A stretch of 64,000 bases of DNA from Sphingomonas oleivorans (GCF_003050615.1 NZ_NWBU01000004.1:1-64000); one strand, 5' to 3'. Counted from the stretch's first letter, positions 36,821 to 45,550 are shown. A program made the numbers and translations. The notes: generated from the sequence alone by a model not told the origin.

Positions 36821-38017
36821 ATGGCGCTGACCGATACCGCGATCCGCAACGCCCGCCCCAAGGCGAAGCCCTACAAGGTGGCCGATTCTCAGGGGCTTTA
36901 CCTCTTGGTCAATCCGAGAGGCAGCAAGCTATGGCGCGTTAAATACCGCATAGACGGAGTGGAGCGGAAACTGGCGTTGGGGTCATACCCTGAAATCACT
37001 TTGGCCGAGGCGCGAACGGCTCGCGACGCGGCCCGTAGGCAACTGGCCCATGCGGTTGATCCCAATGCCGCCAAGCGGCAGGCACGCATTGAAGCGAGCG
37101 TCCGTGCAAGCAACAGCTTTGCGACCGTCGCCGAGGAGCTGATCGAAAAGAAGGGCCGCGAGGGCATCGCGCAAGCCACGTTGGAAAAGCAGCGCTGGCT
37201 TCTCAAACTGCTCGGCACCGACTTCGGCAAGCGGCCAGTCGCAGACATCACACCGCAGGAATTGCTTCACGAACTGAGGAAGCACGAACGGCGGGGCCGG
37301 TTGGAAGCTACCAAGCAGTTGCGCTCATTCGCCAGCCGCGTGTTCCGTTACGCAGTGGCAACCGCACGGGCCGAGCGCGACCCCGCTCAATTGCTGCTGG
37401 GCGCGCTGACCACGCCGAGGGTCAAGCACTTCGCTGCGATCACCGACCCGGTCGAGTTCGGTGCCTTGCTTCGAGCGGTGGAGGATTATCAGGGCGACCC
37501 GTCCGTCATGTATGCCTTGAAGCTCACGCCTCATGTGTTCCAGCGTCCCGGTGAATTGCGACAGATGGAATGGGCGGAGGTCAATTTCGAGAAAGCCGTC
37601 TGGATCATTCCGGAGGGGAAGATGAAGATGCGCCAGCCCCATTCAGTGCCCTTGTCCCGGCAGGCGCTGGCGATCCTCACCGAGATGCGCCAGCTATCCG
37701 GCTCGGGCCGCTACGCGTTCCCTTCCGTCCGGACACGGGCGAGGCCGATCAGCGACAACACGATCAACGCGGCGCTGCGGCGCATGGGCTATTCCAAGGA
37801 GCAGATGACCGCCCACGGCTTCCGCACATCGGCATCGTCGCTGCTGAACGAGTCGGGAAAGTGGAACCCCGACGCGATCGAACGGGCGCTGGCCCATATG
37901 GTGGCGGGAAGTGTTCGGCGTATCTACAATCAGTCCGCCTATTGGCGGGAGCGTGTCGAGATGGCCCAATGGTGGAGTGACTATCTGGATGAGTTGCGGG
38001 AGGGAGGAAATAGGTGA
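36821..38017 (+). CDS. Tyrosine-type site-specific integrase (P4-like, DUF4102)
   Basis: The 398-residue recombinase has an N-terminal DUF4102 arm-binding domain (MALTDTAIRNARPKAKPYKV, GLYLLVNPRGSKLWRVKYRI, LGSYPEITLAEARTARDAAR), a core-binding domain and a catalytic domain. The catalytic residues are in VFQRPGELRQMEW (Arg), MTAHGFRTSASSLLNE (His-x-x-Arg), LAHMVAG (His) and RRIYNQSAYWRERVEMAQWW (Tyr). It integrates and excises the island at tRNA-Gly. ATG 36821 directly follows an inverted AGGCCCCC site. The next gene starts at GTG 38014, overlapping its stop by four bases. Confidence 0.95.
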   Translation: MALTDTAIRNARPKAKPYKVADSQGLYLLVNPRGSKLWRVKYRIDGVERKLALGSYPEITLAEARTARDAARRQLAHAVDPNAAKRQARIEASVRASNSFATVAEELIEKKGREGIAQATLEKQRWLLKLLGTDFGKRPVADITPQELLHELRKHERRGRLEATKQLRSFASRVFRYAVATARAERDPAQLLLGALTTPRVKHFAAITDPVEFGALLRAVEDYQGDPSVMYALKLTPHVFQRPGELRQMEWAEVNFEKAVWIIPEGKMKMRQPHSVPLSRQALAILTEMRQLSGSGRYAFPSVRTRARPISDNTINAALRRMGYSKEQMTAHGFRTSASSLLNESGKWNPDAIERALAHMVAGSVRRIYNQSAYWRERVEMAQWWSDYLDELREGGNR

Positions 38018-38901
38018 CGGGCAATCCCGCCGCAGGATGGAAGATCGCCTCTGACACGGAGGATTCCGAGAACGTCCCTCTCTGGAAAGCCTTGGCCCAA
38101 TTCACATCGGAGGATTTGGACGAGGGATTGAAAGCAAATGCGGCCGTCATCAAGCGTGAGAAGCCAGTCTTTCAGCGATATTACAATCTCGCTTTCGTCA
38201 CCAGCCTGCTGTTCGGTTTCTTGTTTCTGGTGTTCCTGCTCGGCTTGCTAATCTCGATACATTCAAAATCGGCAAACGCCCTATTCCTTCTCGTGCTGGC
38301 TTTCTTGGTCGCCACGGTTGCGCCGCACCTCTGGCGCCAAGCCTACCAGTATGGCTTGACGACGCCCGACGCCCCGCTGGCTTTGCCTCACGCTGCCGAT
38401 CGGCATTTTGACGAATTTCTAGGCCATCTGCAGAAAGCCTCTGGCCCCAAAGCCTATTACCTGTCTCGTTTCGGTAAGAAGCGGAAGCTTCTCAATCGGC
38501 GGCAGTTTTTTGGTCGGCTGCGCTACTTCCTCTTTTCCGAGCATAGCAGGGATCGCGGCATGGTCATGCGGTTTCCGACCGCAATGTCTATCCCTGCTGA
38601 TCTTTACGTTCATCGCGACGACGTTGAGAAGATGATCGCAATGAGCAAGCCCAAGCGGAAGGCTGGCCCGGGCCGCAACCCCAAGTACGGCTATGCCGAC
38701 GCGATCATTTCGCTGATGAACGATCCTCGGCTGGACAGTCTCGATTTGAGCGATCGGGCGAAATCGGTCCGCACGATCAAAGACTGGCTCTCTGAGTGGT
38801 TTGAGGCCGCCGCTGACTCGTCCGGCGATGTGCCGCGTGGCGACCAATTGGCGCCTTACGCCGAGAAGATTTTTTATCGCTTGAAGACCATTGCGCCGTA
38901 G
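38014..38901 (+). CDS. Hypothetical two-helix membrane protein coupled to the integrase
   Basis: The 295-residue product starts at GTG 38014 (GTGA overlap with the integrase stop). It has two membrane helices (about 54-76 and 83-104), a basic middle (FGKKRKLLNRRQFFGRLRYF) and a C-terminal helical domain. That domain begins KPKRKAGPGRNPKYGYADAI and has SDRAKSVRTIKDWLSEWFEA and PRGDQLAPYAEKIFYRL. Similar C-terminal helical modules occur in many island-borne hypothetical proteins and look like a small DNA- or protein-binding unit. Function unknown; the coupling suggests it is expressed with the integrase. Confidence 0.75.
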   Translation: MTGNPAAGWKIASDTEDSENVPLWKALAQFTSEDLDEGLKANAAVIKREKPVFQRYYNLAFVTSLLFGFLFLVFLLGLLISIHSKSANALFLLVLAFLVATVAPHLWRQAYQYGLTTPDAPLALPHAADRHFDEFLGHLQKASGPKAYYLSRFGKKRKLLNRRQFFGRLRYFLFSEHSRDRGMVMRFPTAMSIPADLYVHRDDVEKMIAMSKPKRKAGPGRNPKYGYADAIISLMNDPRLDSLDLSDRAKSVRTIKDWLSEWFEAAADSSGDVPRGDQLAPYAEKIFYRLKTIAP

Positions 38902-38943
38902 TCGCCGGTCGGGTCACCGGTCGGCGACCGGAACGGCAATGAA

Positions 38944-39129
38944 TCACTTACGGCCTTGCTCGTCTTCCAACCGCTCGACCTCCCGTTCCAGCACGTCCCG
39001 TATGAAGGCTGCCCGCCGCTGCCGCCCCACCAGTTTGTCGATCCGCTCACCGAGACCTTCCGGCAGACGGATGTTGGTCGATTTCACATTGAGTGGCGGT
39101 CTTCCCATGGGAGCGTCGTAACCGCGCAT
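38944..39129 (-). CDS. Ribbon-helix-helix DNA-binding protein
   Basis: The protein is 61 residues from Met1, or 54 from the Met at 39108, which fits the family better (MGRPPLNVKSTNIRLPEGLG). The beta-strand KSTNIRLPEGL and helices GERIDKLVGRQRRAAFIRDV are a ribbon-helix-helix fold, followed by a charged coiled tail. It is divergent from the gene at 39268. Two copies of a palindrome with core AAGCGG-TG-CCG lie in the shared 140 bases, so it very likely represses both transcripts. No toxin gene is adjacent. Confidence 0.8.
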   Translation of the reverse strand: MRGYDAPMGRPPLNVKSTNIRLPEGLGERIDKLVGRQRRAAFIRDVLEREVERLEDEQGRK

Positions 39130-39154
39130 CAGGCTCGATCAATCGTAAGCAGAT

Positions 39155-39216
39155 TAAGCGGTGCCGGTTATTGAAAGTTTGCCGCCTTTAGCGCTATAAG
39201 CGGTGCCGCTTATAGC
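39155..39216. promoter_or_regulatory. Tandem palindromic operators for the RHH protein
   Basis: The right site (39193-39216) is a perfect dyad, GCTATAAGCGG-TG-CCGCTTATAGC, with 11-bp arms. The left site (39155-39170, TAAGCGG-TG-CCGGTTA) is the same core with one mismatch. Their centres are 42 bases apart, four helical turns, so proteins bound at both would face the same side. They lie between the divergent genes. Confidence 0.7.
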
Positions 39217-39267
39217 TTCCCGGAGCGTCGAGCGGCTTTCCGGGACGATGCTGAGGAAGGCAGGCCC

Positions 39268-39897
39268 ATGACGCCACGCGATCTTTCTTCCGGTGATTCG
39301 ACTGGCGGCACCTCCCGTCGTGCGCTGCTGCGCGCGCTGACCGTGGCGCCCGTCGTCATTCCCACGATCGCCTCGCCTTGGGGCGAGGCACTGGCGGCCC
39401 TTCATCGGGATCATGACGACGAGCCGGTATCCATCGGCCGGAGCAAGGCAGGGCGCTCACTCAGCCGCTCCCGCTATCATACCGCCGAGAGCTTCTTTAC
39501 CAGCATCGAGGCAGGCTTCCCCTTCCACCGGAAGGAAATGCTTTACCATGCCGGCATCGTCGCCCAATTGGCGTTGAGCGCGCATCTGCTCGATGTCGGT
39601 TTCCCCGATGCGTGGTGCGCCCGTCATATCGGCCTGCGCGTCGCAAAATCGTTGGCCTACGCCAATGCGACCGGGCTTGCCCACGACTGCCCCGACATGG
39701 CGCGGCTCGCGACGATTCTCACGCCCTATTGGAAATGGAACCGTCCCCGCTGGGATGAACCCGAGCCGGACGATGGTGGCTTCACCGTGCATCAGGTTCG
39801 CCCCTTGCTGCGCGCCCTGCTGGACCGCGTGCATGACGTGACCGGGCATCCACGCCCAAAGGGCTGGCGCCGCCATCGGCGGGAGGCGCGGACATGA
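39268..39897 (+). CDS. Hypothetical protein with twin-arginine-like N-terminus
   Basis: The 209-residue protein begins with SRRALLRALTVAPVVIPTIA (about 17-36), which resembles a twin-arginine signal, though the hydrophobic part is short. The body is rich in His, Trp and Arg (YHTAESFFTSIEAGFPFHRK, WCARHIGLRVAKSLAYANAT, ILTPYWKWNRPRWDEPEPDD); I recognise no domain. Its stop overlaps the start of the HEPN-fusion gene by four bases, so the two are coupled and may act together. ATG 39268 has a GAGGAAGG site. It is controlled by the divergent RHH operators. Confidence 0.7.
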   Translation: MTPRDLSSGDSTGGTSRRALLRALTVAPVVIPTIASPWGEALAALHRDHDDEPVSIGRSKAGRSLSRSRYHTAESFFTSIEAGFPFHRKEMLYHAGIVAQLALSAHLLDVGFPDAWCARHIGLRVAKSLAYANATGLAHDCPDMARLATILTPYWKWNRPRWDEPEPDDGGFTVHQVRPLLRALLDRVHDVTGHPRPKGWRRHRREART

Positions 39898-41417
39898 CGC
39901 TGCGCACCGACATGGACCATCTGCCGATGCCGATCCGTCAGGAGCTTCACCGCATCACGGCGATGCTGTTCGAGGCGTTTGCCGAAACGACCAAGGGCAG
40001 GCTGTCCGAACAATATCGGGCGGGCCGCATCCTCACGCTGATCCTGCATGGTCCTCACGCAACGCGGGATTGGGAGCATGTCGCGCCGGGAGAGGCTTTC
40101 CGCCTGCTGGCGATCGTCAACTATCCCCGGCTGGCTCGCAGCGAACGGGACTGGCGCATGGTGCGCGACCGACTGCGCCGTGCATGGGAGTTCGGCGAGA
40201 TCACGCATCCGGTGCGCCTGACCGTCGAGAGTCTGGAACGGGTCAACTGCGCGCTGATCGAAGGCGTGCCGCATTTCGTCACCATCGCGACCGAGGGAAT
40301 CGCCCTCTACCGGATGGAAGGCCTGCGGTTGCAGGAGCCGCGTCGTCTGCCGGCACCGGAACGGCGAACGCACGGGCTGGCGAAGTTCACCCGCTGGCAC
40401 CGAAGCGGCTGCGATTTCCTGCTGGGCGCGGCCTTCTACCGGCATCAGGGCAATGCGCCGATGGCAGCGCTATTGCTGCATCAGGCGTGCGAGCATTTCT
40501 ATCTGTCGGTGCTGTGGTCGATCACTCTGCACGCGCCCCGCACCCACGCGCTGGACGAGTTGCGCGAGGCCGCCGAGGCGCTGGACGCGCGCCTGTGCGC
40601 GGCATGGCCGCGAGAAACGCCGTTCGCGCGCCGGGCCTTCGGCTGCATCCGGCGTGCCTATGTCGAGGCCCGATATGGGCGATCCTACCGCATCACCGCG
40701 CAGGAACTGGCATGGGCGTTCGCACGGGTCGAGATATTGCGATGCCGGGTGCTTGAGGCGTGCGCGGACCATCTGGATTCCCTTGCTCCGGCCTCGCCGA
40801 CCCCCTTGCTACAGTCATCGCCGGGAAAGCTGCCAGCGATGCCGCTGCCCCTGCTTGTTGAGCCCTCCAATCTGCCGCAGCAGATATGGCAGATCGCTCG
40901 CCGTGCATCGCCGTCGCAATTCCGCTGGAATCGCCTTATCCCCGACCGTGGATTCTGGCGCTCGGATGCGTTCGGGCTGTGGTCCGAGCGCATTGCGTTA
41001 GGCGCGCTCGGGCTATGCCTGTTTCTGGCCGGGGCGGAAGCCGCACTGTGGCAAGTGCAGACCGTTCCCTCCGAGCAACCCAGCCGATCGACACCGGCCG
41101 ATCCTTCCGCCGTGCTGGATTTTGACGTTCACGCCGACACGGTGCTGGGAGCGGTCGGGAAGGTCGCGGATCGTGCAGGCTATCGGATCAAGGCCAACGA
41201 GGACATTTGGGCGGTGCGCTGGACCGGCGCCTATCGCGCCAAAGCCACGACCTTCGATGCGCTCGCCGACATTCTCTACGGCTCCGGCCTGTGTCCCGCG
41301 ATCCGGAACGACGTCATCACCGTGCGCTATTGCGACAAGAGCCGCCCGCCCACAGTGGCGACGATCGAATATCAGGCGCAGCCGGGATCGATCGTGCGGA
41401 TGCAGAATGAGCCTTGA
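39894..41417 (+). CDS. Fusion of degenerate nucleotidyltransferase, HEPN, membrane helix and STN-like domain
   Basis: The 507-residue protein aligns by eye with 'nucleotidyltransferase and HEPN' proteins over residues 1-290. The N-terminal MNT-like part retains the frame (MDHLPMPIRQELHRITAMLF, RILTLILHGPHATRDWEH), but the GSxARGD and DxD catalytic residues are replaced, so transferase activity is doubtful. The HEPN part (LLGAAFYRHQGNAPMAALLL, HQACEHFYLSVLWSITLHAP, THALDELREAAEALD, YVEARYGRSYRIT) is well kept. A membrane helix (about 366-384) follows, then a C-terminal STN-like domain (about 405-490). The whole fusion is unfamiliar. It overlaps the upstream gene by four bases. Confidence 0.78.
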   Translation: MTLRTDMDHLPMPIRQELHRITAMLFEAFAETTKGRLSEQYRAGRILTLILHGPHATRDWEHVAPGEAFRLLAIVNYPRLARSERDWRMVRDRLRRAWEFGEITHPVRLTVESLERVNCALIEGVPHFVTIATEGIALYRMEGLRLQEPRRLPAPERRTHGLAKFTRWHRSGCDFLLGAAFYRHQGNAPMAALLLHQACEHFYLSVLWSITLHAPRTHALDELREAAEALDARLCAAWPRETPFARRAFGCIRRAYVEARYGRSYRITAQELAWAFARVEILRCRVLEACADHLDSLAPASPTPLLQSSPGKLPAMPLPLLVEPSNLPQQIWQIARRASPSQFRWNRLIPDRGFWRSDAFGLWSERIALGALGLCLFLAGAEAALWQVQTVPSEQPSRSTPADPSAVLDFDVHADTVLGAVGKVADRAGYRIKANEDIWAVRWTGAYRAKATTFDALADILYGSGLCPAIRNDVITVRYCDKSRPPTVATIEYQAQPGSIVRMQNEP

Positions 41418-41510
41418 TTACACAGAATGGCCATGGGGGTGGTGAACGATCTGGCCGCCTCCGAGGGCAAGGTGAGCAATAGCTGCCGCTATGGTCGGGG
41501 CGCTGAATCG

Positions 41511-41975
41511 CTATAGGTGTAGGCCGAGGAACGATGCGCCGGGAACCGGATTGAACGAGATCGCCTCTGCGGGGACGAAGCCAAAGGCCGAATAAAGCTT
41601 TCGAGCGGAGAGGGACTTTTCCTGCACGTCGAGCCTCATTTCGCGATATCCAACGCCACGGGCCTCCGCGATCAGTCGTTCCACCAACATGCGGCCCACG
41701 TTGCTGCCGCGTGCATGGGGACGGACATACAGCCGCTTCATTTCGCATATGGTGGTGCTGACTTCCCGTAATGCGACGCAGCCTTCGATTTCGTCACCTC
41801 GCTCCGCAAGCAACACGAGTCCCTTCGGTGCTGCATACTTGCCGGGCAAACTCGCGAACTCTGCGCCATTTCGTTGATAGTCGAGATTGACCGGGGAGTT
41901 TGCGACAAACTCGCGCCAGATGCTCAGCACCGAAGCTGCGTCATTGGGAAAGATCGCGGGCCTGATGATCGTCAT
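41511..41975 (-). CDS. GNAT-family N-acetyltransferase
   Basis: The 154-residue protein is a GNAT acetyltransferase: it starts TIIRPAIFPNDAASVLSIWR. The acetyl-CoA loop region is EMKRLYVRPHARGSNVGRML (R-x-x-G-x-G/A type, with RGSNVG), and LDVQEKSLSARKLYSAFGFV is motif B. The acceptor cannot be told. It is on the opposite strand to most island genes, with no coupled neighbour, and looks like passenger cargo. Confidence 0.9.
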   Translation of the reverse strand: MTIIRPAIFPNDAASVLSIWREFVANSPVNLDYQRNGAEFASLPGKYAAPKGLVLLAERGDEIEGCVALREVSTTICEMKRLYVRPHARGSNVGRMLVERLIAEARGVGYREMRLDVQEKSLSARKLYSAFGFVPAEAISFNPVPGASFLGLHL

Positions 41976-42135
41976 GGCATGAAAGGTTAGCGACGATCAT
42001 GGCGGCAATCGGACGCCGTGACGGCAGTTCTGGAACGGCAAAGACGGGGGCGCTTGCCGAACGGCAGCCCCGACCCTGCGCGACTCCGGTAGCTCCAAAG
42101 GGCATTTCTGGGAGGCTGCGTTCTTTTCTGTATTT

Positions 42136-42147
42136 GCAAAATTTTGC
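42136..42147. promoter_or_regulatory. Palindrome GCAAAATTTTGC before the excisionase-like gene
   Basis: A perfect 12-bp palindrome in the AT-rich part of the 270-base gap between the GNAT gene and the excisionase-like gene. It may be an operator; the regulator is unknown. Confidence 0.35.
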
Positions 42148-42244
42148 GGATTTCTGCGGCTTTTTTCAATGCTGGACGACACACCAGCGACCATGTGCAA
42201 CTTGAAGCGTCTCCCGCCGCGAATCGGCAACCACGGAGACGCAC

Positions 42245-42418
42245 ATGGAACCGCTTGCCATCTCGATCAACGCCGCCGCCAAGGCTCTGAGCATTGGCCG
42301 TTCGTCCATATACGGGCTAATAAAGTCCCATAGGCTTGAGGCGATCAAGATCGGAACCAGAACGCTGGTGACGACCGCATCGCTCGCCCGGCTGGCCGAG
42401 TCCCGCAAGGACGCCTGA
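42245..42418 (+). CDS. Small excisionase/AlpA-like helix-turn-helix protein
   Basis: The 57-residue protein (MEPLAISINAAAKALSIGRS, then SIYGLIKSHRLEAIKIGTRT and LVTTASLARLAESRKDA) is a MerR-like winged helix of the excisionase (Xis/AlpA) family. It has the typical 'INEAAKALGIGRSTIYRLI' helix-turn-helix and the 'IKIGxRTLV' wing. Such proteins direct excision with the integrase and often activate mobile-element transfer genes. It lies upstream of the transfer genes, facing the same way. Confidence 0.85.
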   Translation: MEPLAISINAAAKALSIGRSSIYGLIKSHRLEAIKIGTRTLVTTASLARLAESRKDA

Positions 42419-42530
42419 CCCGAAGGCGCTCCGTGGCCCTGCCTTTTGAATTGGCGGGCCACTCCACGCCGCCGGGCCAGCCCTCCCGACAATCCGCACA
42501 CCCGCACCTGATTCCAAGAAAGGATGCCCC

Positions 42531-43139
42531 ATGCCTGTTTTCCGCAAGGCCATGGACTGGCTTGCCGACCTGCCGCGCCGTGATCGCAAGGTCACCTATC
42601 GCGCATCCATCAACGCCCGCGTCGCGCCCCATGTGATGCCGTTGCTCAACAGGATCGTTGCCGACGACGAGGACGGCGACACGCTCCGCAATTCGCTGAT
42701 CCCGTGGCAACGCGCCGAGCGCCCGCCCATCGCTATCTATCGTGGCGACCTGTCCACCTGCCGGATCGATGGCCCGTGGCAGGTGGCGGGCGATCACTGG
42801 TTCCCGCTGGGCGGCCTGATCCTCTCCCCCGGCGTGACCGCCCACCTCAATCCGTTCGAGGCGCAAGCCCTCCACAGGCATATGGAGAAGGCCATCGAGG
42901 ACGCCATCGTCGCATGGGTCCGGGACCATGATCTTCACGCCATGCGGCCTGTCCCGGAAGAGATCGACCGCAAGCCCGCCGACCGTGCCGCCAAGGCGAT
43001 GATCGCAGCATGGGCGTCCGGGCAGCGCGAGGCCGATGCCGTGCCGGATACCAGCCCCGGCGAGGCCGGAGATTGCTGCTCCAGTGAGGCGGCCAGCGCC
43101 ATGTGCAAAGCCTGCCGGAAAGGACCGGACCATGTTTGA
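42531..43139 (+). CDS. Hypothetical island protein
   Basis: The 202-residue protein starts MPVFRKAMDWLADLPRRDRK with an AAAGGA ribosome-binding site. It contains FPLGGLILSPGVTAHLNPFE and a cysteine-containing tail (GDCCSSEAASAMCKACRKGP). I recognise no domain. It is soluble by appearance, with a high share of Asp, Arg and Pro. It precedes the RHH/coupling/relaxase genes and may be part of the transfer module. Confidence 0.7.
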   Translation: MPVFRKAMDWLADLPRRDRKVTYRASINARVAPHVMPLLNRIVADDEDGDTLRNSLIPWQRAERPPIAIYRGDLSTCRIDGPWQVAGDHWFPLGGLILSPGVTAHLNPFEAQALHRHMEKAIEDAIVAWVRDHDLHAMRPVPEEIDRKPADRAAKAMIAAWASGQREADAVPDTSPGEAGDCCSSEAASAMCKACRKGPDHV

Positions 43140-43246
43140 GCCGGTCGCCCATGAGGCAAGGTCGCGGGGCTGCGATGCTACGCATCGAGCCAACAATTCA
43201 GAAACACACCTCACGCACGGGTGCATCCCGCTTTTCCGCCATTTTT

Positions 43247-43333
43247 CGAGAGTGCGCCGCGAGTGCGCGGGGTCGGCGGATTGGCGAACCGTCGCATTTG
43301 CGCGGCTTTTCGAGAGTGCGCGGCGCACTCTCG
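43247..43333. repeat. CGAGAGTGCGC repeats and 23-bp palindrome (operator or oriT candidate)
   Basis: CGAGAGTGCGC occurs at 43247-43257 and again at 43311-43321. The second copy is completed by its exact reverse complement at 43323-43333, giving a 23-bp palindrome around one central base. A related CGAGTGCGCGG lies at 43260-43270. The cluster ends 13 bases before the RHH-like gene of the relaxase operon, so it is either its operator or part of the transfer origin. Confidence 0.6.
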
Positions 43334-43346
43334 GGGAAGCGGCGCT

Positions 43347-43718
43347 ATGAAGCCGGTGCAATACACCGTCCGCCTGCCCGTTTCGCTCGACAAGGCGCTC
43401 CGAGCGCTGGCCGAGCGGCACGGTATCAGCGCCTATGCCGTGCTTCAACGCAGCGTGAAGGCTGGCGTCGCGGCGCTCGCCAACCCGCCATCCCCCGACA
43501 CCAGCAACCGGGAGATCGTCGCCGAACTGGCATCCGTCAGCACTCGCATCGTGGACGTGGAGCGGATGCTGGACCGGGCGCTGTTCACCGCCTGCGCTTC
43601 CTATTGCTACGCCCGCAGCGCGGCGCTGGGCGCGCGCAAGACCGATGAGATCATCACCGCCGAGATAGAAGCGGCCTACGATCGCCAGCGGCGGCTCAGC
43701 CGGGAGAAGCGGCCATGA
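43347..43718 (+). CDS. RHH-like mobilization accessory protein
   Basis: The 123-residue protein begins MKPVQYTVRLPVSLDKALRA, then LAERHGISAYAVLQRSVKAG, a ribbon-helix-helix of the kind found in relaxosome accessory proteins. A helical region (REIVAELASVSTRIVDVERM) and a basic tail follow. Its stop overlaps the coupling-protein start (ATGA, 43715-43718). A 23-bp palindrome lies just upstream. The likely role is binding near the transfer origin and controlling its own operon; this is inferred from fold and position. Confidence 0.75.
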   Translation: MKPVQYTVRLPVSLDKALRALAERHGISAYAVLQRSVKAGVAALANPPSPDTSNREIVAELASVSTRIVDVERMLDRALFTACASYCYARSAALGARKTDEIITAEIEAAYDRQRRLSREKRP

Positions 43719-45550
43719 CACAATCCCATGACCGCCGCATCCATGCCGACGCCTTGCGCCGACAACATCGCGGCAACCAGTGGTCGCGGTTCAAGCGGCA
43801 GGCCGGTATCATGCTAGCAACCGTGGCCCTGGGCGCGGTGGCCGCGCCCTATGCGATGCTGGACAAGGACCAGCAATGGGCCGCCGGCGTCTATGCCTAT
43901 GCGCGGGGAACGCTCTGGATCGCCAGCAGCTTCTCCCCCGATCCGGCGATCAGGGTCAGATATAAGGGGACGGCCTACCGCTTGTCTGCCCGCGCTGTCG
44001 CCGCCGACCGCTATTATCGCGAGGCGCTATCGGATGCCATATCCGAAGCCTGCGTGGGCGGCCTGCTGGCCTTCACCGCTTGGCTATCGTGCCTGTTCCT
44101 GTTTCGCGGAGCCGTGAAGCGGCGGCGCGAGCGCGCCTTGCAGGATCGCGTCATCGCCGGGACCTTGGTTGTGGACGAGAAGCAGCTTGCCAAGCTAACC
44201 GGCACCGAAGCGGATGCCCGCGCGCTCGCCATCGGCACGGTGCAGATCCCGTCGCGGCTGGAAACGCGGCACCTGTCGATCATCGGCACGACTGGCAGCG
44301 GCAAGACCACGGCACTGCGCCAGATGCTCGACGGGATCGAGGCGCGAGGTGAGACTGCCTTGGTCTATGACACCAGCGGCGAGTTCATCGCGCATTACTA
44401 CCGGCCCGAGCGCGGCGACGTGATCCTCAATCCCTTCGATGCCCGGTGCGCCTATTGGTCGCCGTTCGCCGAGATCGCCCACCCCGCCGATGCCGACCGC
44501 ATCGCTCACCAGCTTATCACCGAGACGGGGCAGAGCGACCGCGACGTGTGGCTTGAAACCAGCCGCATCCTTGTCGCCAACATGATCCGCGCCTTATGGC
44601 GGGAAGGCAAGCGCACCCTGCCTGACCTGTTGGACGCGCTTCAGAAGCGGACGAAGGACGACCTCAAAATCTGGCTGGCGGGCAGTTCGTCGGCCCGGAC
44701 CTTCGCCGAGGATGCCGACCGGGCGACCGGCAGCGTGTTGTTCATGCTGGCGAAGGCCGCCAACCTGATCCAGTTCCTTCGCGTGGACGGCAGTGGCGGC
44801 GCACCCTTCGCCTTCCGCGACTTCATTCACGGGCTGGATAAGCGCAGCGGCGCGCGGCCGTGGATATTCGTGCCGCGCAAGGAGGATTATTTCGAGGCGT
44901 CCAAACCTCTGCTCGCCTGCTGGCTGGAATGCGCGGCGAGTGCCGTGCTGGGGCTTTCTCCCTCGCCCGACCGGCGCATCTGGTTCGTGCTGGACGAGCT
45001 GGCCGACCTGCCCCGCGTCGATAACCTCGCACGGCTCTTGCCGGAGGGCCGCAAGTTCGGCGCGGCGGTGGTGCTGACCTTTCAGGCGCTGGGCCAGATG
45101 CGGCACCGCTACGGGCCGCAGATCGCGGAATCCATGCTGGGCTGCTGCAACACCAAGCTGTTCCTGCAAACTATCGACAGCGAAACCCGTGTCTGGGCCA
45201 GCCAGACCATCGGCGAGTGCGAGGTCGAGATTCAGACCATGACCGACGCGCTGGCCGATGGTGACGACGAAGCCCGCACCACCTTGGGCCGGATGCGGAA
45301 AATGCGCCCCGCCGTGCTGGAAAGCGAATTGCGCCTGCCCAAGTTCGAGGGATATTTGCTGTTCCCCGATGGCTTGCCCGTGGCACGGATCAAGCTGACC
45401 GCCGATCATATCGCGCGGCGAGGCCCTGCCCGCCAGCCGGGATTCGTCGCGGGCGATCCCGACACCACGCTCTGGAAGCAGACGGGGAGCGCAGCGCCGC
45501 AGCCATCACCGCCGCCCCCGCCAGCCCCCGCCAGTCAGGGGCCGGTGTGA
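43715..45550 (+). CDS. TraD-like type IV coupling protein
   Basis: The 611-residue protein has two N-terminal membrane helices (about 31-50 and 110-132). The ATPase domain has Walker A GTTGSGKTT (about residue 191) and Walker B IWFVLDELADLP. The TraD/TraG 'TraG-D C-terminal' features include FGAAVVLTFQALGQMRHRYG and CCNTKLFLQTIDSETRVWAS. It pumps the relaxase-DNA complex into a secretion channel. The C-terminus ends in a proline-rich tail. It is coupled to the relaxase gene by a TGATG overlap. There are no MPF genes, so it presumably uses a helper's channel. Confidence 0.92.
   Translation: MTQSHDRRIHADALRRQHRGNQWSRFKRQAGIMLATVALGAVAAPYAMLDKDQQWAAGVYAYARGTLWIASSFSPDPAIRVRYKGTAYRLSARAVAADRYYREALSDAISEACVGGLLAFTAWLSCLFLFRGAVKRRRERALQDRVIAGTLVVDEKQLAKLTGTEADARALAIGTVQIPSRLETRHLSIIGTTGSGKTTALRQMLDGIEARGETALVYDTSGEFIAHYYRPERGDVILNPFDARCAYWSPFAEIAHPADADRIAHQLITETGQSDRDVWLETSRILVANMIRALWREGKRTLPDLLDALQKRTKDDLKIWLAGSSSARTFAEDADRATGSVLFMLAKAANLIQFLRVDGSGGAPFAFRDFIHGLDKRSGARPWIFVPRKEDYFEASKPLLACWLECAASAVLGLSPSPDRRIWFVLDELADLPRVDNLARLLPEGRKFGAAVVLTFQALGQMRHRYGPQIAESMLGCCNTKLFLQTIDSETRVWASQTIGECEVEIQTMTDALADGDDEARTTLGRMRKMRPAVLESELRLPKFEGYLLFPDGLPVARIKLTADHIARRGPARQPGFVAGDPDTTLWKQTGSAAPQPSPPPPPAPASQGPV

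Noticed and set aside
38944-39129. RHH protein as antitoxin of a toxin-antitoxin pair
   Set aside because: No toxin gene is adjacent on the same strand. The divergent operators fit a plain repressor better.
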